Source: Nematocida parisii ERTm1
Taxonomy: Eukaryota > Microsporidia
DNA: 64,000 nt
NCBI RefSeq assembly: GCF_000250985.1
Contig: NW_013524646.1
Span: forward strand, 1 to 64,000
Direction of reading: 5' to 3'
Shown one piece after another: positions 29,307 to 40,400 of the stretch; within the stretch, counting starts at the first letter, position 1; every line of letters begins with the position of its first letter. The notes beneath the pieces were generated by a model that saw only the letters and a program-made list of their open reading frames with translations, was not told the DNA's origin and did no database searches. Made by a program: the position numbers and the translations under genes.

Positions 29307-29841
29307 AGTATATTAAAAACACGTAATATATTACAATTTATGAGCGTATTGCATAAGAACTGTCAAAATTACATTTAGACCAATTGTAAAACACTCCGAA
29401 ATAACCCAATATAACCCGAACTAACTATTTTATACTAAACAGTATATTACATCAGAAATCAGCTTTATATACGTATTTTATAATCAAAAGTTAGACTTAT
29501 AATAATAATTAATCCAATCACAATTCAATAATTTCAGTTTACATGTATATTATTGGTTTTGGATAGTGTGATCCAGAACAGTAAACAAATAAATATTTAT
29601 ATTGGGGATCAAAATGTAAACCATACACAAACAATGCCTGATCAATGATTGGAAGTCGTCTATATAAGAAAGACGTGGATTCAATAAAGAACAAGTTTTC
29701 GGATGTCTAAGTCTTTAAGGAAAAACAGCTTATATATTCAGTGTACATGTATATGTTCTTATTATAATTCTAATTCTATTGTATAATCTAGTTTCTGGAT
29801 ATAAAATTCTAATAGAAACTCTTCTAAAATAATTTTACAGG

Positions 29842-30468
29842 ATGAGCAGAGCCAAGCCGCTTTCAATGGAAGAGAAAACCAAAAGGATCCTTGACCTACT
29901 CCAAACAAAAGACACAGTATTCAATCTAAAAGAACTAGAAAAGTTAGGACAGAAAGAGAAAGGAGTCGTTCCACAGAGCATGAAAGAGGTAATTGACATT
30001 CTTGTGTCAGAGAATAAAGTGAAAGAGAAGAAAGTGGGAATAACAAAATATTATTGGAGTTTTCGGTCTGATATAAAGCTGTACAAAGAAGTAGAGACAA
30101 GGAAGTTAATCAAGGAGATGGAAGGGTTAAACAAAGCAAAGGATCTTCTAAACGAAGAGATATCTGTTATGAAACAAAACAGATCCACTCTACCGGATAG
30201 AGAAGCAAAGATATCACAACTGAATGAGATGAAGAAGGATTTAGAAGAATCAACTAAAAAAGTGGCAATTCTTGATGAGAACAATCCTATAAGGATTACC
30301 AGGCTAAAGGAAGAACTATCTGTAGCCAAACAAGATTTATCCGACTGGGGAGATGCTTTTAATATTATTCAGAACCACATAAAAGACAAATTTAACATAA
30401 CACAGCAAGATTTTGTAAAATCATTTGGGATAACAGCATCTGATATGGAGAAGATAGAAGAAATATAA
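29842..30468 (+). CDS. MND1: Meiotic recombination protein MND1
   Basis: The 208-residue protein has the usual family length. The start SMEEKTKRILDLLQTK, FNLKELEKLGQKEKGVVPQS and the KVGITKYYWSF strand match the MND1 winged-helix N-terminus. A long coiled coil follows at about residues 80-160 (KEMEGLNKAKDLLNEEI), then a C-terminal region. MND1 pairs with HOP2 to promote Dmc1/Rad51 strand invasion in meiosis. Its presence is evidence of a retained meiotic toolkit. The ATG at 29842 follows TTTACAGG. It opens the core-gene block on the plus strand. Confidence 0.92.
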   Translation: MSRAKPLSMEEKTKRILDLLQTKDTVFNLKELEKLGQKEKGVVPQSMKEVIDILVSENKVKEKKVGITKYYWSFRSDIKLYKEVETRKLIKEMEGLNKAKDLLNEEISVMKQNRSTLPDREAKISQLNEMKKDLEESTKKVAILDENNPIRITRLKEELSVAKQDLSDWGDAFNIIQNHIKDKFNITQQDFVKSFGITASDMEKIEEI

Positions 30469-30537
30469 GTAAATACAGTCTGGTTTACATTTACTATTTT
30501 TTAGTCATTAAGTATAACGTAAAAAAAGACTCAAATA

Positions 30538-30558
30538 ATTTTATTTTTTACCCATGCA
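30538..30558 (+). promoter_or_regulatory. T/A-rich leader with CCC motif before uL30, with minimal uORF
   Basis: The stretch ATTTTATTTTTTACCC ends 5 bases before the ribosomal-protein ATG. The same TTTATTTTTTA-CCC arrangement precedes the eL8 (36538) and H2A (43532) start codons. CCC-type motifs directly before start codons are known in microsporidia. Here ATG-CAA-TGA (30554-30562) forms a one-codon upstream frame whose TGA overlaps the main ATG. Confidence 0.55.
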
Positions 30559-31188
30559 ATGAACAAAGTACAGCTGACTACAAATGAAATAGAAAGCAAA
30601 ACAATCTCAACCATTAAAAGAATGAAGGCATTCTTAAAAGAGGAGGAAGAGAAGAAGGAAGAAGCAGAAAAAAACAACTCTATATATGTTCCAGCTGAAG
30701 CACCATTCTTCTTTGCTGTAAGAATCAGAAGTTCAAACAAGGCAGCCCCAGATGTCATGTGTGCACTTGACACACTTAGATTAAGAAACGTGAACACTGG
30801 CACATTCGTGATAAACAACAAGTCATCAAAGTCTCTTCTCCAGAAGGTACGGGCTTATGTTACATACGGCACACTTTCACTTGAAACCATAAGAAAGCTT
30901 ATTTACACCAGAGGATTTGGAAGGTACAATGGAATGCCAGTAAACATCACACCAAGACTTCTTGCAGAGCAGTTTGGAGGTGCTGTAGAGACTGTTGAAG
31001 ACATCGTAGAGGCCATTTTCATGGGAAAGAGATCCGATGCATCAGCAATTAACAAGTGGCTCAGACCATTCAAGCTTAGCTGCCCAAGAAAGGGCTTCGG
31101 AGGAAGAAAGATCAAGGGATTCACAGAGGGAGGAGCAACAGGAGACCGTGGCCGGTACTTGGACGAGCTTATTCAAAGGATGATATAA
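30559..31188 (+). CDS. RPL7: 60S ribosomal protein L7 (uL30)
   Basis: The 209-residue protein is shorter than yeast L7 (about 244) because the N-terminal extension is reduced. FFFAVRIRSSNKAAPDVMCALDTLRLRNVNTGTFV (quoted in blocks) is the L30-type fold, followed by VRAYVTYGTLSLETIRKLIYTRGFGRYNG, the eukaryotic L7 signature. The C-terminal GGATGDRGRYLDELIQRM is well conserved. It works in the large subunit near the 5S RNP. It is separated by only 22 bp from the next gene, typical of microsporidian packing. Codon use is G+C-richer than in the spacers. Confidence 0.96.
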   Translation: MNKVQLTTNEIESKTISTIKRMKAFLKEEEEKKEEAEKNNSIYVPAEAPFFFAVRIRSSNKAAPDVMCALDTLRLRNVNTGTFVINNKSSKSLLQKVRAYVTYGTLSLETIRKLIYTRGFGRYNGMPVNITPRLLAEQFGGAVETVEDIVEAIFMGKRSDASAINKWLRPFKLSCPRKGFGGRKIKGFTEGGATGDRGRYLDELIQRMI

Positions 31189-31210
31189 TAAATGAATTTC
31201 CGGTTTTTTT

Positions 31211-32495
<1,285 letters not shown>

Positions 32496-32551
32496 TAGTG
32501 CGACCGGGAATGGTCCCATTCGGAAATAAAAGACAGTTTTCTTATTTTTTT

Positions 32552-32707
32552 ATGCGTGTGTGTGAGTTATTTTCTGAGTTAGAGGGGAGTATGCGGGATA
32601 CTGCACTGGATAAGTATAACATACATTATTATACTGTAGATGACTTATTAAAGGACCCAGTGATCGGCAGAGGTGTACAGGCACTGTATAAGAAGAATTA
32701 CATGTGA
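32552..32707 (+). CDS. Small hypothetical protein (51 aa)
   Basis: An ATG after a T6 run, like the neighbouring genes, opens MRVCELFSELEGSMRDTALD and ends QALYKKNYM. The composition is balanced and amphipathic, and the gene sits 56 bp after ubiquitin on the same strand. An earlier in-frame ATG at 32510 is possible. I do not recognise it; its size would fit a small subunit of a complex. The TGA/TAG-rich repeat zone begins right after its stop. Confidence 0.5.
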   Translation: MRVCELFSELEGSMRDTALDKYNIHYYTVDDLLKDPVIGRGVQALYKKNYM

Positions 32708-33160
32708 GTAGTATATATTATATAATGTGTAATAAGTAATGTTAATGTGTAATAAGTAATATTAATGTGAGTAGTATATATTGTATAATGTGTAATAAGT
32801 AGTGACATCTATTATATATAACACAGTGTGTGATAAGTAGTGGTTAGTTTATGATAATCTTAAATTATTCAATATGCAATAACACGCCTATTATATATTG
32901 CACAGTGTGTAATAAGTAGTGAAGTGTATTATAATATATTGTACAGTGTGTAATAAGTAATGGCTAGTTTATTATAACTTATTGTACAATGTGTAATAAG
33001 TCTTTATTGTTTAATAGGTTATAACTTGTTGTACTAAGCGTAATAAATAGTATTATATATTCTTTTATTATACAATGTGTGATAACTCTTATTTATTATG
33101 CTATGTTTAATAAGTATTAGAGCAATAATTAAAAATATCTAATTTAAGCTTTTAATAATA
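32708..33160. repeat. Dispersed GTGTAATAAGTAAT-type words
   Basis: The spacer is built from imperfect repeats of TGTGTAATAAGTAAT, GTATATATTATATAATG and TTATTATATATTGCACAG. They are copies of the word family found between and inside genes up to 47.4 kb. They are not in a strict tandem order. Confidence 0.8.
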
Positions 33161-33166
33161 AAAAAT

Positions 33167-33239
33167 CACCCGATACGGGACTCGAACCCGCGACCCTTGG
33201 ATTAAAAGTCCAATGCTCTACCGACTGAGCTAACCGGGT
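33167..33239 (-). tRNA. tRNA-Lys (anticodon UUU)
   Basis: The minus strand folds as a 73-nt cloverleaf. The acceptor ACCCGGT pairs with ATCGGGT (one G-U). The D stem is GCTC/GAGC and the anticodon stem TTGGA/TCCAA around CTTTTAA, giving anticodon TTT. The variable loop is GGGTC and the T arm GCGGG-TTCGAGT-CCCGT. The discriminator is G. There is no intron, and CCA is not encoded. A T6 run follows as a Pol III terminator. Confidence 0.97.
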
Positions 33240-33269
33240 ACGTATATTATGCCAATACACAGTAGAATA

Positions 33270-33407
33270 TAATAGTATAATAGTATAAGGGTATAAGGGT
33301 ATAATAGTATAAGGGTATAATAGTATAAGGGTATAATAGTATAAGGGTATAAGGGTAGTAATAAGGGTAGTATAAGGGTATAAGGGTATAATAGTATAAG
33401 GGTATAA
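33270..33407. repeat. GTATAAGGGTATAATA microsatellite-like array
   Basis: Tandem 8-16-bp units alternating TATAATAG and TATAAGGG, running immediately upstream of the tRNA gene. The pattern is irregular (GTATAAGGGTATAAGGGTAG near 33340-33380). It is not a CRISPR array: there are no spacers. Confidence 0.85.
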
Positions 33408-33562
33408 CCTAACTAATACCTATTTAATATACTATATTACTTATTTAATATACTACTAACTATTACTTTATACATACTACTAACTATTACTGTCTATTTA
33501 TATACTATTATACTATTACTTATCTATATACTACTGTTGTATTGCTTATATCTTGGTTATCT

Positions 33563-34738
33563 TTATTTTATCTCTTTTTTTATTTTATTTTTATTTTTTA
33601 TTGTTTTTATTTTTTTATATATGATGTAATACGTAATAAGTGTTGAATTTGTCATTATTATACTGGATATGCCTGGTGTCACTTTTATATTTAATTTATA
33701 ATTTATTATTATTACTGTTATAATTATTAAATTATAAAAATATCCCCATAAATAAATCGATCTAATTAAATTATTCCCTTCTGTTTCCGTTATAATATTA
33801 TTATTAATAAATTCATTAATTAAAGTATTACCAATAATAAATGGACATAAACAGATTATACTATAAATACTTATTATATTAATAATAATATCATAATATA
33901 ATATAATAATAATAAATATAATAATATAATATATAATATATACAGTAGAAGTATAACTTAGTCTATTAGTATATACATATACAGTATTATATACAGTATC
34001 AGTTAGTCTATTAGTATATACAGGATCAGTTAGTCTATTAGTATATACAGGATCAGTTAGTCTATTAGTATATACAGGATCAGTTAGTCTATTAGTATCA
34101 CATGGTATATCTATTATACTATTACTCAGTCTATCTGTACTACTTAGTCTATTTATATCTGTACTACTTAGTCTATTACTCATATTATTTGGTCTATCTG
34201 TATCACATATACTACATATACTACTATTAATACGTATATTACTATATATAATACTTAGTCTATTAAATACAGTATTATATATACTAATTATACCACTATC
34301 ACTACTACATATACTCCTGTTACTACTGCATATACTACTATTATTGCATATACTCCTATCCCTTATACTCCTGTTACTACTGCATATACTTGTACTATCT
34401 CTTATACTATTATCATATATTAGTCTATTTATTATTATATTACTGTTATTCTTTATTATTTTATTAATTATTATGCTAATTAAGTATAAATTATTATGTA
34501 TATTATTATCACTGTATATATTATACACTAATAATATAACAGTAATAATGTTATTATAGAACTTATTACACATATAGTAATAAATATAGTAAATATTAAT
34601 AATAGATATAATAGTAATATAATAAATATTAATATTAAAAAAAGATAAAAATAATAAAATAAAAATAAAAAAAATATCAGAAAAATAAATCATAAAAATA
34701 AAAAAATAAAATATATATATAGTAAATAAAATTGCCAT
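33563..34738 (-). CDS. Repeat-invaded multi-pass membrane protein (391 aa)
   Basis: The ORF is extremely A/T-rich, with hydrophobic helices at residues 1-75 and roughly 255-375. Between them lies a polar, Ser/Asn/Arg-rich segment built from DNA repeats: ICSSNRSIRD-type units, NRLSSTDI units, and four near-identical TNRLTDPVY units (34000-34110). The C-terminal membrane part, with CLCPFIIGNTLINEF and SIYLWGYFYN, looks more like a real conserved domain. It was not recognised. The ORF may be a genuine gene whose loop has been expanded by the local repeat words. Confidence 0.55.
   Translation of the reverse strand: MAILFTIYIFYFFIFMIYFSDIFFIFILLFLSFFNINIYYITIISIINIYYIYYYMCNKFYNNIITVILLVYNIYSDNNIHNNLYLISIIINKIIKNNSNIIINRLIYDNSIRDSTSICSSNRSIRDRSICNNSSICSSNRSICSSDSGIISIYNTVFNRLSIIYSNIRINSSICSICDTDRPNNMSNRLSSTDINRLSSTDRLSNSIIDIPCDTNRLTDPVYTNRLTDPVYTNRLTDPVYTNRLTDTVYNTVYVYTNRLSYTSTVYIIYYIIIFIIIILYYDIIINIISIYSIICLCPFIIGNTLINEFINNNIITETEGNNLIRSIYLWGYFYNLIIITVIIINYKLNIKVTPGISSIIMTNSTLITYYIIYKKIKTIKNKNKIKKEIK
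33990..34320 (-). repeat. AATAGACTAACTGAT-type word array (NRLT repeat)
   Basis: Units such as ACTAATAGACTAACTGATCC recur here in 27-bp steps and translate as TNRLTDPVY. The same word, ATAAATAGACTAACT, appears in the divergently transcribed 34891 gene (TDINRLT), in the Rpn9-like gene (YINRLNN) and in reverse in the spacer at 43915-43975. Confidence 0.75.
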
Positions 34739-34890
34739 ATATGGTAATATATATATAAATGATAAAATATATTATAAAATAGGAAAATACCATATATGGT
34801 AATAATGTTATTACTATATATGGTAATATAATAAAATAAGGATTAATTTAAAAGTATAAATATCAGGATGATTTATAAAATATTTTATAT

Positions 34891-36432
34891 ATGAAAAGTA
34901 AAGAAGTGGACTGGTCTATCATAACAAATAAATTAAGTGAATATAATACACATAGTGTAATAAGTAATAGTAGTATAAGGGATATTGTTGTATATAATAG
35001 TAGTACAGATATAAATAGACTAACTAGTACTAATAATACAGATAATAAGAGTAATAGTGTAATAAGTAATACTCCTGTATATAATAGTAGTATAATATGT
35101 GATACAGATATAAATAGACTAACTGATAATACTTATAATCATGATACAGATATAAATAGACTAACTAGTGTATATAATAGTACCAATACAAGTACTTCTG
35201 TATATAATAGTAAGTGTATTATGTTATATAATAATATAATAAGGTCATTATTATATAATATATGTGTATTAAGTAATGCACAGTTAATAAATAAATATAA
35301 AAAAATAATAAAAATAATAAATAAAATAAAATATAAAAATAAAATACATAATACAGAATATATTACTAATAGTATAATAAATAATAGTAATTATGATGAA
35401 TATATTACTAATAATACAGATATAAATAGACTAAACAGTATAGAATATAATACTAATAGTGTAATAAGTAATAGTACTATAGAATATAATACTAATAGTG
35501 TAATAAGTAATAGTAATTATGGATTATATAATAATATTCGTATGTGGATGGACTCAGAGAAAGAATCAGTCAGGGAAGAAATAAGGAATAGGAGGGAAGT
35601 ACTTAAAAAACCTGAAAATAAAAATAAATTATTTAATGAATTTAATGAAAAAATAATTAAAAATAACCCAAAAAGTAAATCAGATATAAAAAATTTAAAA
35701 AACATTGTAAAAAACAGAAAAAGAACAATTTTTACCTTATTAAAAGTAATTAAAGAATTAAATATTTTTAATAAAACAAAAATAACCGATTTTCCATATA
35801 AGGAAATTGTCTATTTATTTGATTTAATTAATAAGTCGTTAGAAAATGAATTGGAAGTAATTTTAAATAAGAAAGAAAGGAAACAGAAGCGGCTGTATAT
35901 TATACCCGTAATTAATATATTTAATATTTATGAGTCATTTGCTTATATACTACCAGAGAGAACTGGCTCATTACTTTTTACGCTATACGTAAATAATTCT
36001 ATTAGAAAAATAGACAAAACCCTTCCATTTCTGTCTTTTTCAATAAAAAATTTGGAGACTTTTAAATTTAAAAGAATAAAGAATAAAATAACTGTGCGAG
36101 CACAGAAAATAGACCAATTACACTGTAAAATAAGAAATAGTCAGAGACTGCTTAACCTATCCAAGATATTACAGAGAAGAATAAAAACAGAAATAGTGCA
36201 GTACTTTATACACAAACCACCAAAAGTCTTATTAAATAAGGTATTTAAGCAAATAAAATTAGCACAGAATATAATTAAAAACCAGAACAAATTACTTAAA
36301 GAAGTAAATTATAATGAATTACTTAAAGAAATAAGAATATTAAAGGAAATACTTAAATATACAACAAATAACAAACCATTTATACTATATGAAAAATTAA
36401 AAATATTTATAATTAAAAATACTACTAAATAA
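34891..36432 (+). CDS. Unknown basic protein with repeat-built N-terminal part (513 aa)
   Basis: The first about 215 residues are N/S/T/Y-rich and composed of the local DNA words (THSVISN, TDINRLTS, EYNTNSVISN). From about residue 215 (MWMDSEKESVREEI) the sequence changes to a lysine-rich, helical, globular-looking domain with IYESFAYILPERTGSLLFTL and several coiled-coil-like stretches to the end. The C-terminal part is presumably the ancestral protein. I do not recognise it. It faces the 33563 gene divergently across about 150 bp of almost pure A/T containing ACCATATATGGTAAT palindromes (34735-34830). Confidence 0.65.
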   Translation: MKSKEVDWSIITNKLSEYNTHSVISNSSIRDIVVYNSSTDINRLTSTNNTDNKSNSVISNTPVYNSSIICDTDINRLTDNTYNHDTDINRLTSVYNSTNTSTSVYNSKCIMLYNNIIRSLLYNICVLSNAQLINKYKKIIKIINKIKYKNKIHNTEYITNSIINNSNYDEYITNNTDINRLNSIEYNTNSVISNSTIEYNTNSVISNSNYGLYNNIRMWMDSEKESVREEIRNRREVLKKPENKNKLFNEFNEKIIKNNPKSKSDIKNLKNIVKNRKRTIFTLLKVIKELNIFNKTKITDFPYKEIVYLFDLINKSLENELEVILNKKERKQKRLYIIPVINIFNIYESFAYILPERTGSLLFTLYVNNSIRKIDKTLPFLSFSIKNLETFKFKRIKNKITVRAQKIDQLHCKIRNSQRLLNLSKILQRRIKTEIVQYFIHKPPKVLLNKVFKQIKLAQNIIKNQNKLLKEVNYNELLKEIRILKEILKYTTNNKPFILYEKLKIFIIKNTTK

Positions 36433-36537
36433 GGAAATACCAGTAAATATATTAATTATAAAATATTTTATATTAGTAGTTATTTTTATTTTTTATTTCT
36501 GTTGAATATAAATTTATTTTTATTTTTTTACCCCAGC

Positions 36538-37143
36538 ATGAATTTAGAATACAAACAGAAGAATCCAAAGAACAAAAGAGGAACTGGTCTTAAACACACA
36601 GCAGATATTGCTAAAAGAGAAGTAGAAGCACAAAACAGGTTAATAAGCAAGAAGAAGGTTGCATTAGAAAATGCTTTAAAGTGTCCACCAGCACTAAACC
36701 AGTTCAGACAGAAGATGCCAGAAGACATAAAAGAGAAGATCAAAGAGATCTTCTTAAGGTATAAGCCAGAGAATGAGGAAGAGAAGAAAGAGAGAATATC
36801 TTCAGATAGTAATAAGACCAGTAAGAAGTCAGTTATATTCGGTATAAGACAGATAGTCAAGTCAATTGAAAGGAAGAAGGCTAAGCTGGTCTTAATAGCG
36901 AATGATGTTGATCCTATTGTAGTTGTACTATTCTTACCATCACTCTGCAAGAAGATGGGAGTTAGTTATGCCATATACGGGAGCAAGAGTGAATTAGGTG
37001 CTTTTGTTGGTAGGAAGAATGCTGCCTGTGTGGCAATTGAGGATGTCCCTGGGGTAGAAGAGGTGTGCACTGACGTAAATGAAATATTCTCTGATAATTA
37101 TGCTGAGAACATGAAGAAGTGGGGCAAGCCAGTGAGTAAGTAA
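36538..37143 (+). CDS. RPL8: 60S ribosomal protein L7a/L8 (eL8)
   Basis: The protein has 201 aa. The open frame starts earlier, but the ATG at 36538 follows TTTTTTTACCCCAGC, the CCC arrangement seen before other ribosomal genes. NRLISKKKVALENALKCPPALNQF is the eL8 N-terminal signature. AKLVLIANDVDPIVVVLFLPSLCKKMGVSYAIYG and LGAFVGRKNAACVAIEDV (quoted in blocks) form the L7Ae kink-turn-binding fold. It is shorter than yeast L8 (256 aa), as usual in microsporidia. The Ty3-type element is inserted about 270 bp downstream. Confidence 0.95.
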   Translation: MNLEYKQKNPKNKRGTGLKHTADIAKREVEAQNRLISKKKVALENALKCPPALNQFRQKMPEDIKEKIKEIFLRYKPENEEEKKERISSDSNKTSKKSVIFGIRQIVKSIERKKAKLVLIANDVDPIVVVLFLPSLCKKMGVSYAIYGSKSELGAFVGRKNAACVAIEDVPGVEEVCTDVNEIFSDNYAENMKKWGKPVSK

Positions 37144-37405
37144 ATCTATTCTATTTTATTTTGGTTGTTTACTGTGAGGTACCACGGGAAGAGAATTTTA
37201 GTGGGTTACTGTATACGGTAATAGTTTAATTTTTATTTTATCTGAGCATACTATGTGGTGATGAGTAACGGAAATTACTTAAATAGGAAAAGTTTAATTA
37301 CTTAAAAACCTGAAAATATAAAAATATAGCAGTAAATACTTATTACGCAATGTACAGTAAATTACAGAATATATTACACAATGTACAATAAGTTATATCG
37401 GGTTA
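37144..37405. other. Gene-free spacer upstream of the retrotransposon
   Basis: A/T-rich sequence with two CTTATTACGCAATGTACA-type words, and a TATCGGGTTAT variant of the ATAACCCGAA word at 37396-37406, next to the element's insertion site. No gene is seen. Confidence 0.55.
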
Positions 37406-37410
37406 TTTAT

Positions 37411-37459
37411 TGTAAGGCATAAATAATATTTTATTTTAATAAATCATGCATAGTTCACA
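37411..37459 (+). repeat. 5' LTR (49 bp)
   Basis: It runs TGTAAGGCATAAATAATA to CATGCATAGTTCACA. It is far shorter than usual LTRs (100 bp or more). It contains the ATG (37446) that opens the gag-pol frame, so U5-like sequence would be coding. Confidence 0.92.
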
Positions 37460-40400
37460 TGGGGGCAACTCCGGAGAGGCCAAATGGGCAAGAGCCATAA
37501 AAATATGGGAAAGGATGATAAAGATATGCGCAACTGAGTGGAGATACAAAAAAATAGTAGAGGAGGAAGATAAGATATGCCAGTTGTATGAGAAAGTAAA
37601 AGAGAATGAAGAGCTAACAGATATATGGATGGAAGTAATAGAAGGACAAGAGGGAGCAGAAGAAACTGCAGGAGTGATAAGCGGGATAGGCCAAAAGTTA
37701 AGAGAAAGGAGAGAAGAAGAAGAGGTGAACAGAAGAGACAGGGAAAAGGAAGAAAACCAGGAAATGGTAAAAACACTAATGACAATGGTAGAAGAGATGA
37801 AGAGAGAAAATGAGAGAAGAAGCGTAAAAGTGATGAAATGCTACACATGTGGTAGGTATGGACATACAAAGAATAACTGCAGAGAGAGAAGGAAGAATAG
37901 TGACTATAAGACAGGACCGGAAACGGAAAATAACAATAATAATAAAAGAAACTATTACGTGTCTAAATTTGAGGAGACTAAAGAGATCATAAATAAAAGT
38001 AGTGAAAAGGAAGATGAGACAGGATGGACAGAAGTAGGGAAAAAGGAAAAGGTGAAGAAGGATAAAGTAAGGAAGACAAAAGTAGAACACATAAAGAAGA
38101 CAAAGATACAACTAAAGGAAACAAACTCAGTACCCAAAACACATGAACTAGGCAAGGTAATGAGTGACAAGGAAGAACCAATGAGAAGGAAGATAATGCA
38201 AGGGAAGAGTCACGCGGATCTGGAAATGGAACAAATGATAGACAAATTAAACAAGGAATGGAAAGAAAAGAGAGAGGAGCTACTAATGGATGACAGTGAG
38301 GATGAAAGAGAAAGGGAAGAGCTAGAGAAAATGGAAGGAGAGATGCAATTTAGGGCAAAGGAAGAAGAAAAAGAAATAGGTGAAAGAAGTCCAGATGAAC
38401 AGGAAAAATTAAGACAAATACAGGAAGAATACCCAGAAGAGATAAAGACATTAGAAGAGATAGACAAGATAGAATACACACAAGCGACGATAGCAACAAT
38501 AGAGACAAAAGAGGGTGAAATGACAGAAGGTGGAGCAAGCAATGTGGCAATACCGCTACAGGAAAGGGCAAAGGAATTATTGAATCTATATGAAAGAACA
38601 CAAGTGATAAGGGAGAGTGATTCGAAGTGGAGAAACAGAGTATTTATGAAATTGGAGAAAACACCAGATGGGAAAGACAAGCTAAGGCTATTATCAGACA
38701 TGACACTATTGAATGAGATTACAAAGAGACAAGAATATGAGATACCAGATATGAAAGAGATGATAGAGAAGATGCAAGGAGCGAGATACTTTACGATAAT
38801 AGATTTGAAGGACGGATATTTCCAAATACAGACAAGAGAGGAAGATAGACATAAGACGGCATTTAGGATAATGGGAAAGACATATGAATACTGCAGCATG
38901 CCGATGGGTTATAAGAACGCACCGATGATATTCCAAGAGATGATGGACAGACTATTAAAGAAACTAATATGGAAGAACAAAGTAGCAGTATACATGGATG
39001 ACATAGTAGTATATACAAAAACAGAAGAAGAGCATATGGGCGTAGTAAGACAGGTGATGGATATATTGAAGGAAAACAGACTAAGGATTAATATTAAGAA
39101 GACAAGAGTATGTAGAAGAGAAGTAAAAATATTAGGACAGAGGATAAATGGAATGACACGAAAGCCGATAGAAATGAAGAGAAATGAAGCACTAAGATTC
39201 CCGAAACCAGTTACAGCGAAAGATATGAGAGGATTCCTAGGAAAGATGGGATATTATAGAGAATTTATACAACAATTTGCGATGTTGGAGATACCGCTGA
39301 GACAATTAATAACAGAAGCAGGAGATAGGAACGATAAGATTGTATGGGATGACTTAGCAGAGAAAGCATATGAGATAATGAGACAACAACTGAGAGATGC
39401 AAGAGAATTATTATTACCAGACCACAAGAAAGAATTTATAGTAACAACAGATGCAAGCGATTATGGAATAAGTGCAGTGATAGAACAAATAGGACCGAAT
39501 GGAGAAGAAGTACCAATAGCATGGAAGAGCAGAGCACTGTCACAGGCAGAGAAGAATTATGGGATTACAGAGAAAGAGATGCTAGCAGTAGTGTGGGGGA
39601 CAGAGAAGTTCCAGTACTACTTGAAAGGAAGAAAGTTCCACGTGAGAACAGATCATAAGGCACTAACAGAGATGAGAGTAAAGAGAGACTTTGGGAAAGG
39701 AAAGGCAAGGATAAGCAGGTGGTTAGAAAGACTAGGAGAATTTGACTTTACAATAGAATACAGACCAGGAATACAATTATTAACAGCAGACCTATTGAGC
39801 AGAATATACGAGAGAAGATTAACGGGATTCATTGACAAAAAGAACAGAACGGACAGCGCACGGAAGAGAGAAGAAACACTGATAAGAAAACACACAAGAG
39901 AAGAGGATGGAAAACTATACTGGTTATTAGAACATGGAGAACGGAAGGAAATACCGAAAGAAGAGGACAGAAGACAAATGATATGGAGAGCACACGACGC
40001 AACAGTACACAAGGGAACAAGGACAACAGTGGAACAGATTAAGGAAGATGGATACTATTGGAGAGGAATATGGGACGAAACAGAGAAAGTAATAAAAGAA
40101 TGCTTAACGTGCATACAGAATAACAGGAAAACAGCAGCAGGACACAGATTCATCGAAACAACAAGGAAATTAGAATTAGTAGCAATGGATATAATGAAAG
40201 AAGAGATTGAGGATAGATATATACTGGTAATGATAGACATGTATACAAGAGTAGGAAAAATAGTGCTACTAAACAATAAAAAGACAGAAGAAGTAATAAG
40301 AGGCTTAGAACGATTCATAAGGGAAAGAGGAAGACCAGAAGCAATAATGTGTGATAATGCGAAAGAATTTACAAGTGAAGAGATGGAGAAATACTTAGTT

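Noticed and set aside
29540-29720. Possible further LTR upstream of MND1 (TATATAAG and AATAAAG in order)
   Set aside because: No second copy, no TG...CA ends and no flanking duplication could be found.
33270-33407. CRISPR-like regular repeat
   Set aside because: Units are short, A/T-rich and contiguous without spacers, and the genome is eukaryotic. It is a microsatellite-type array.
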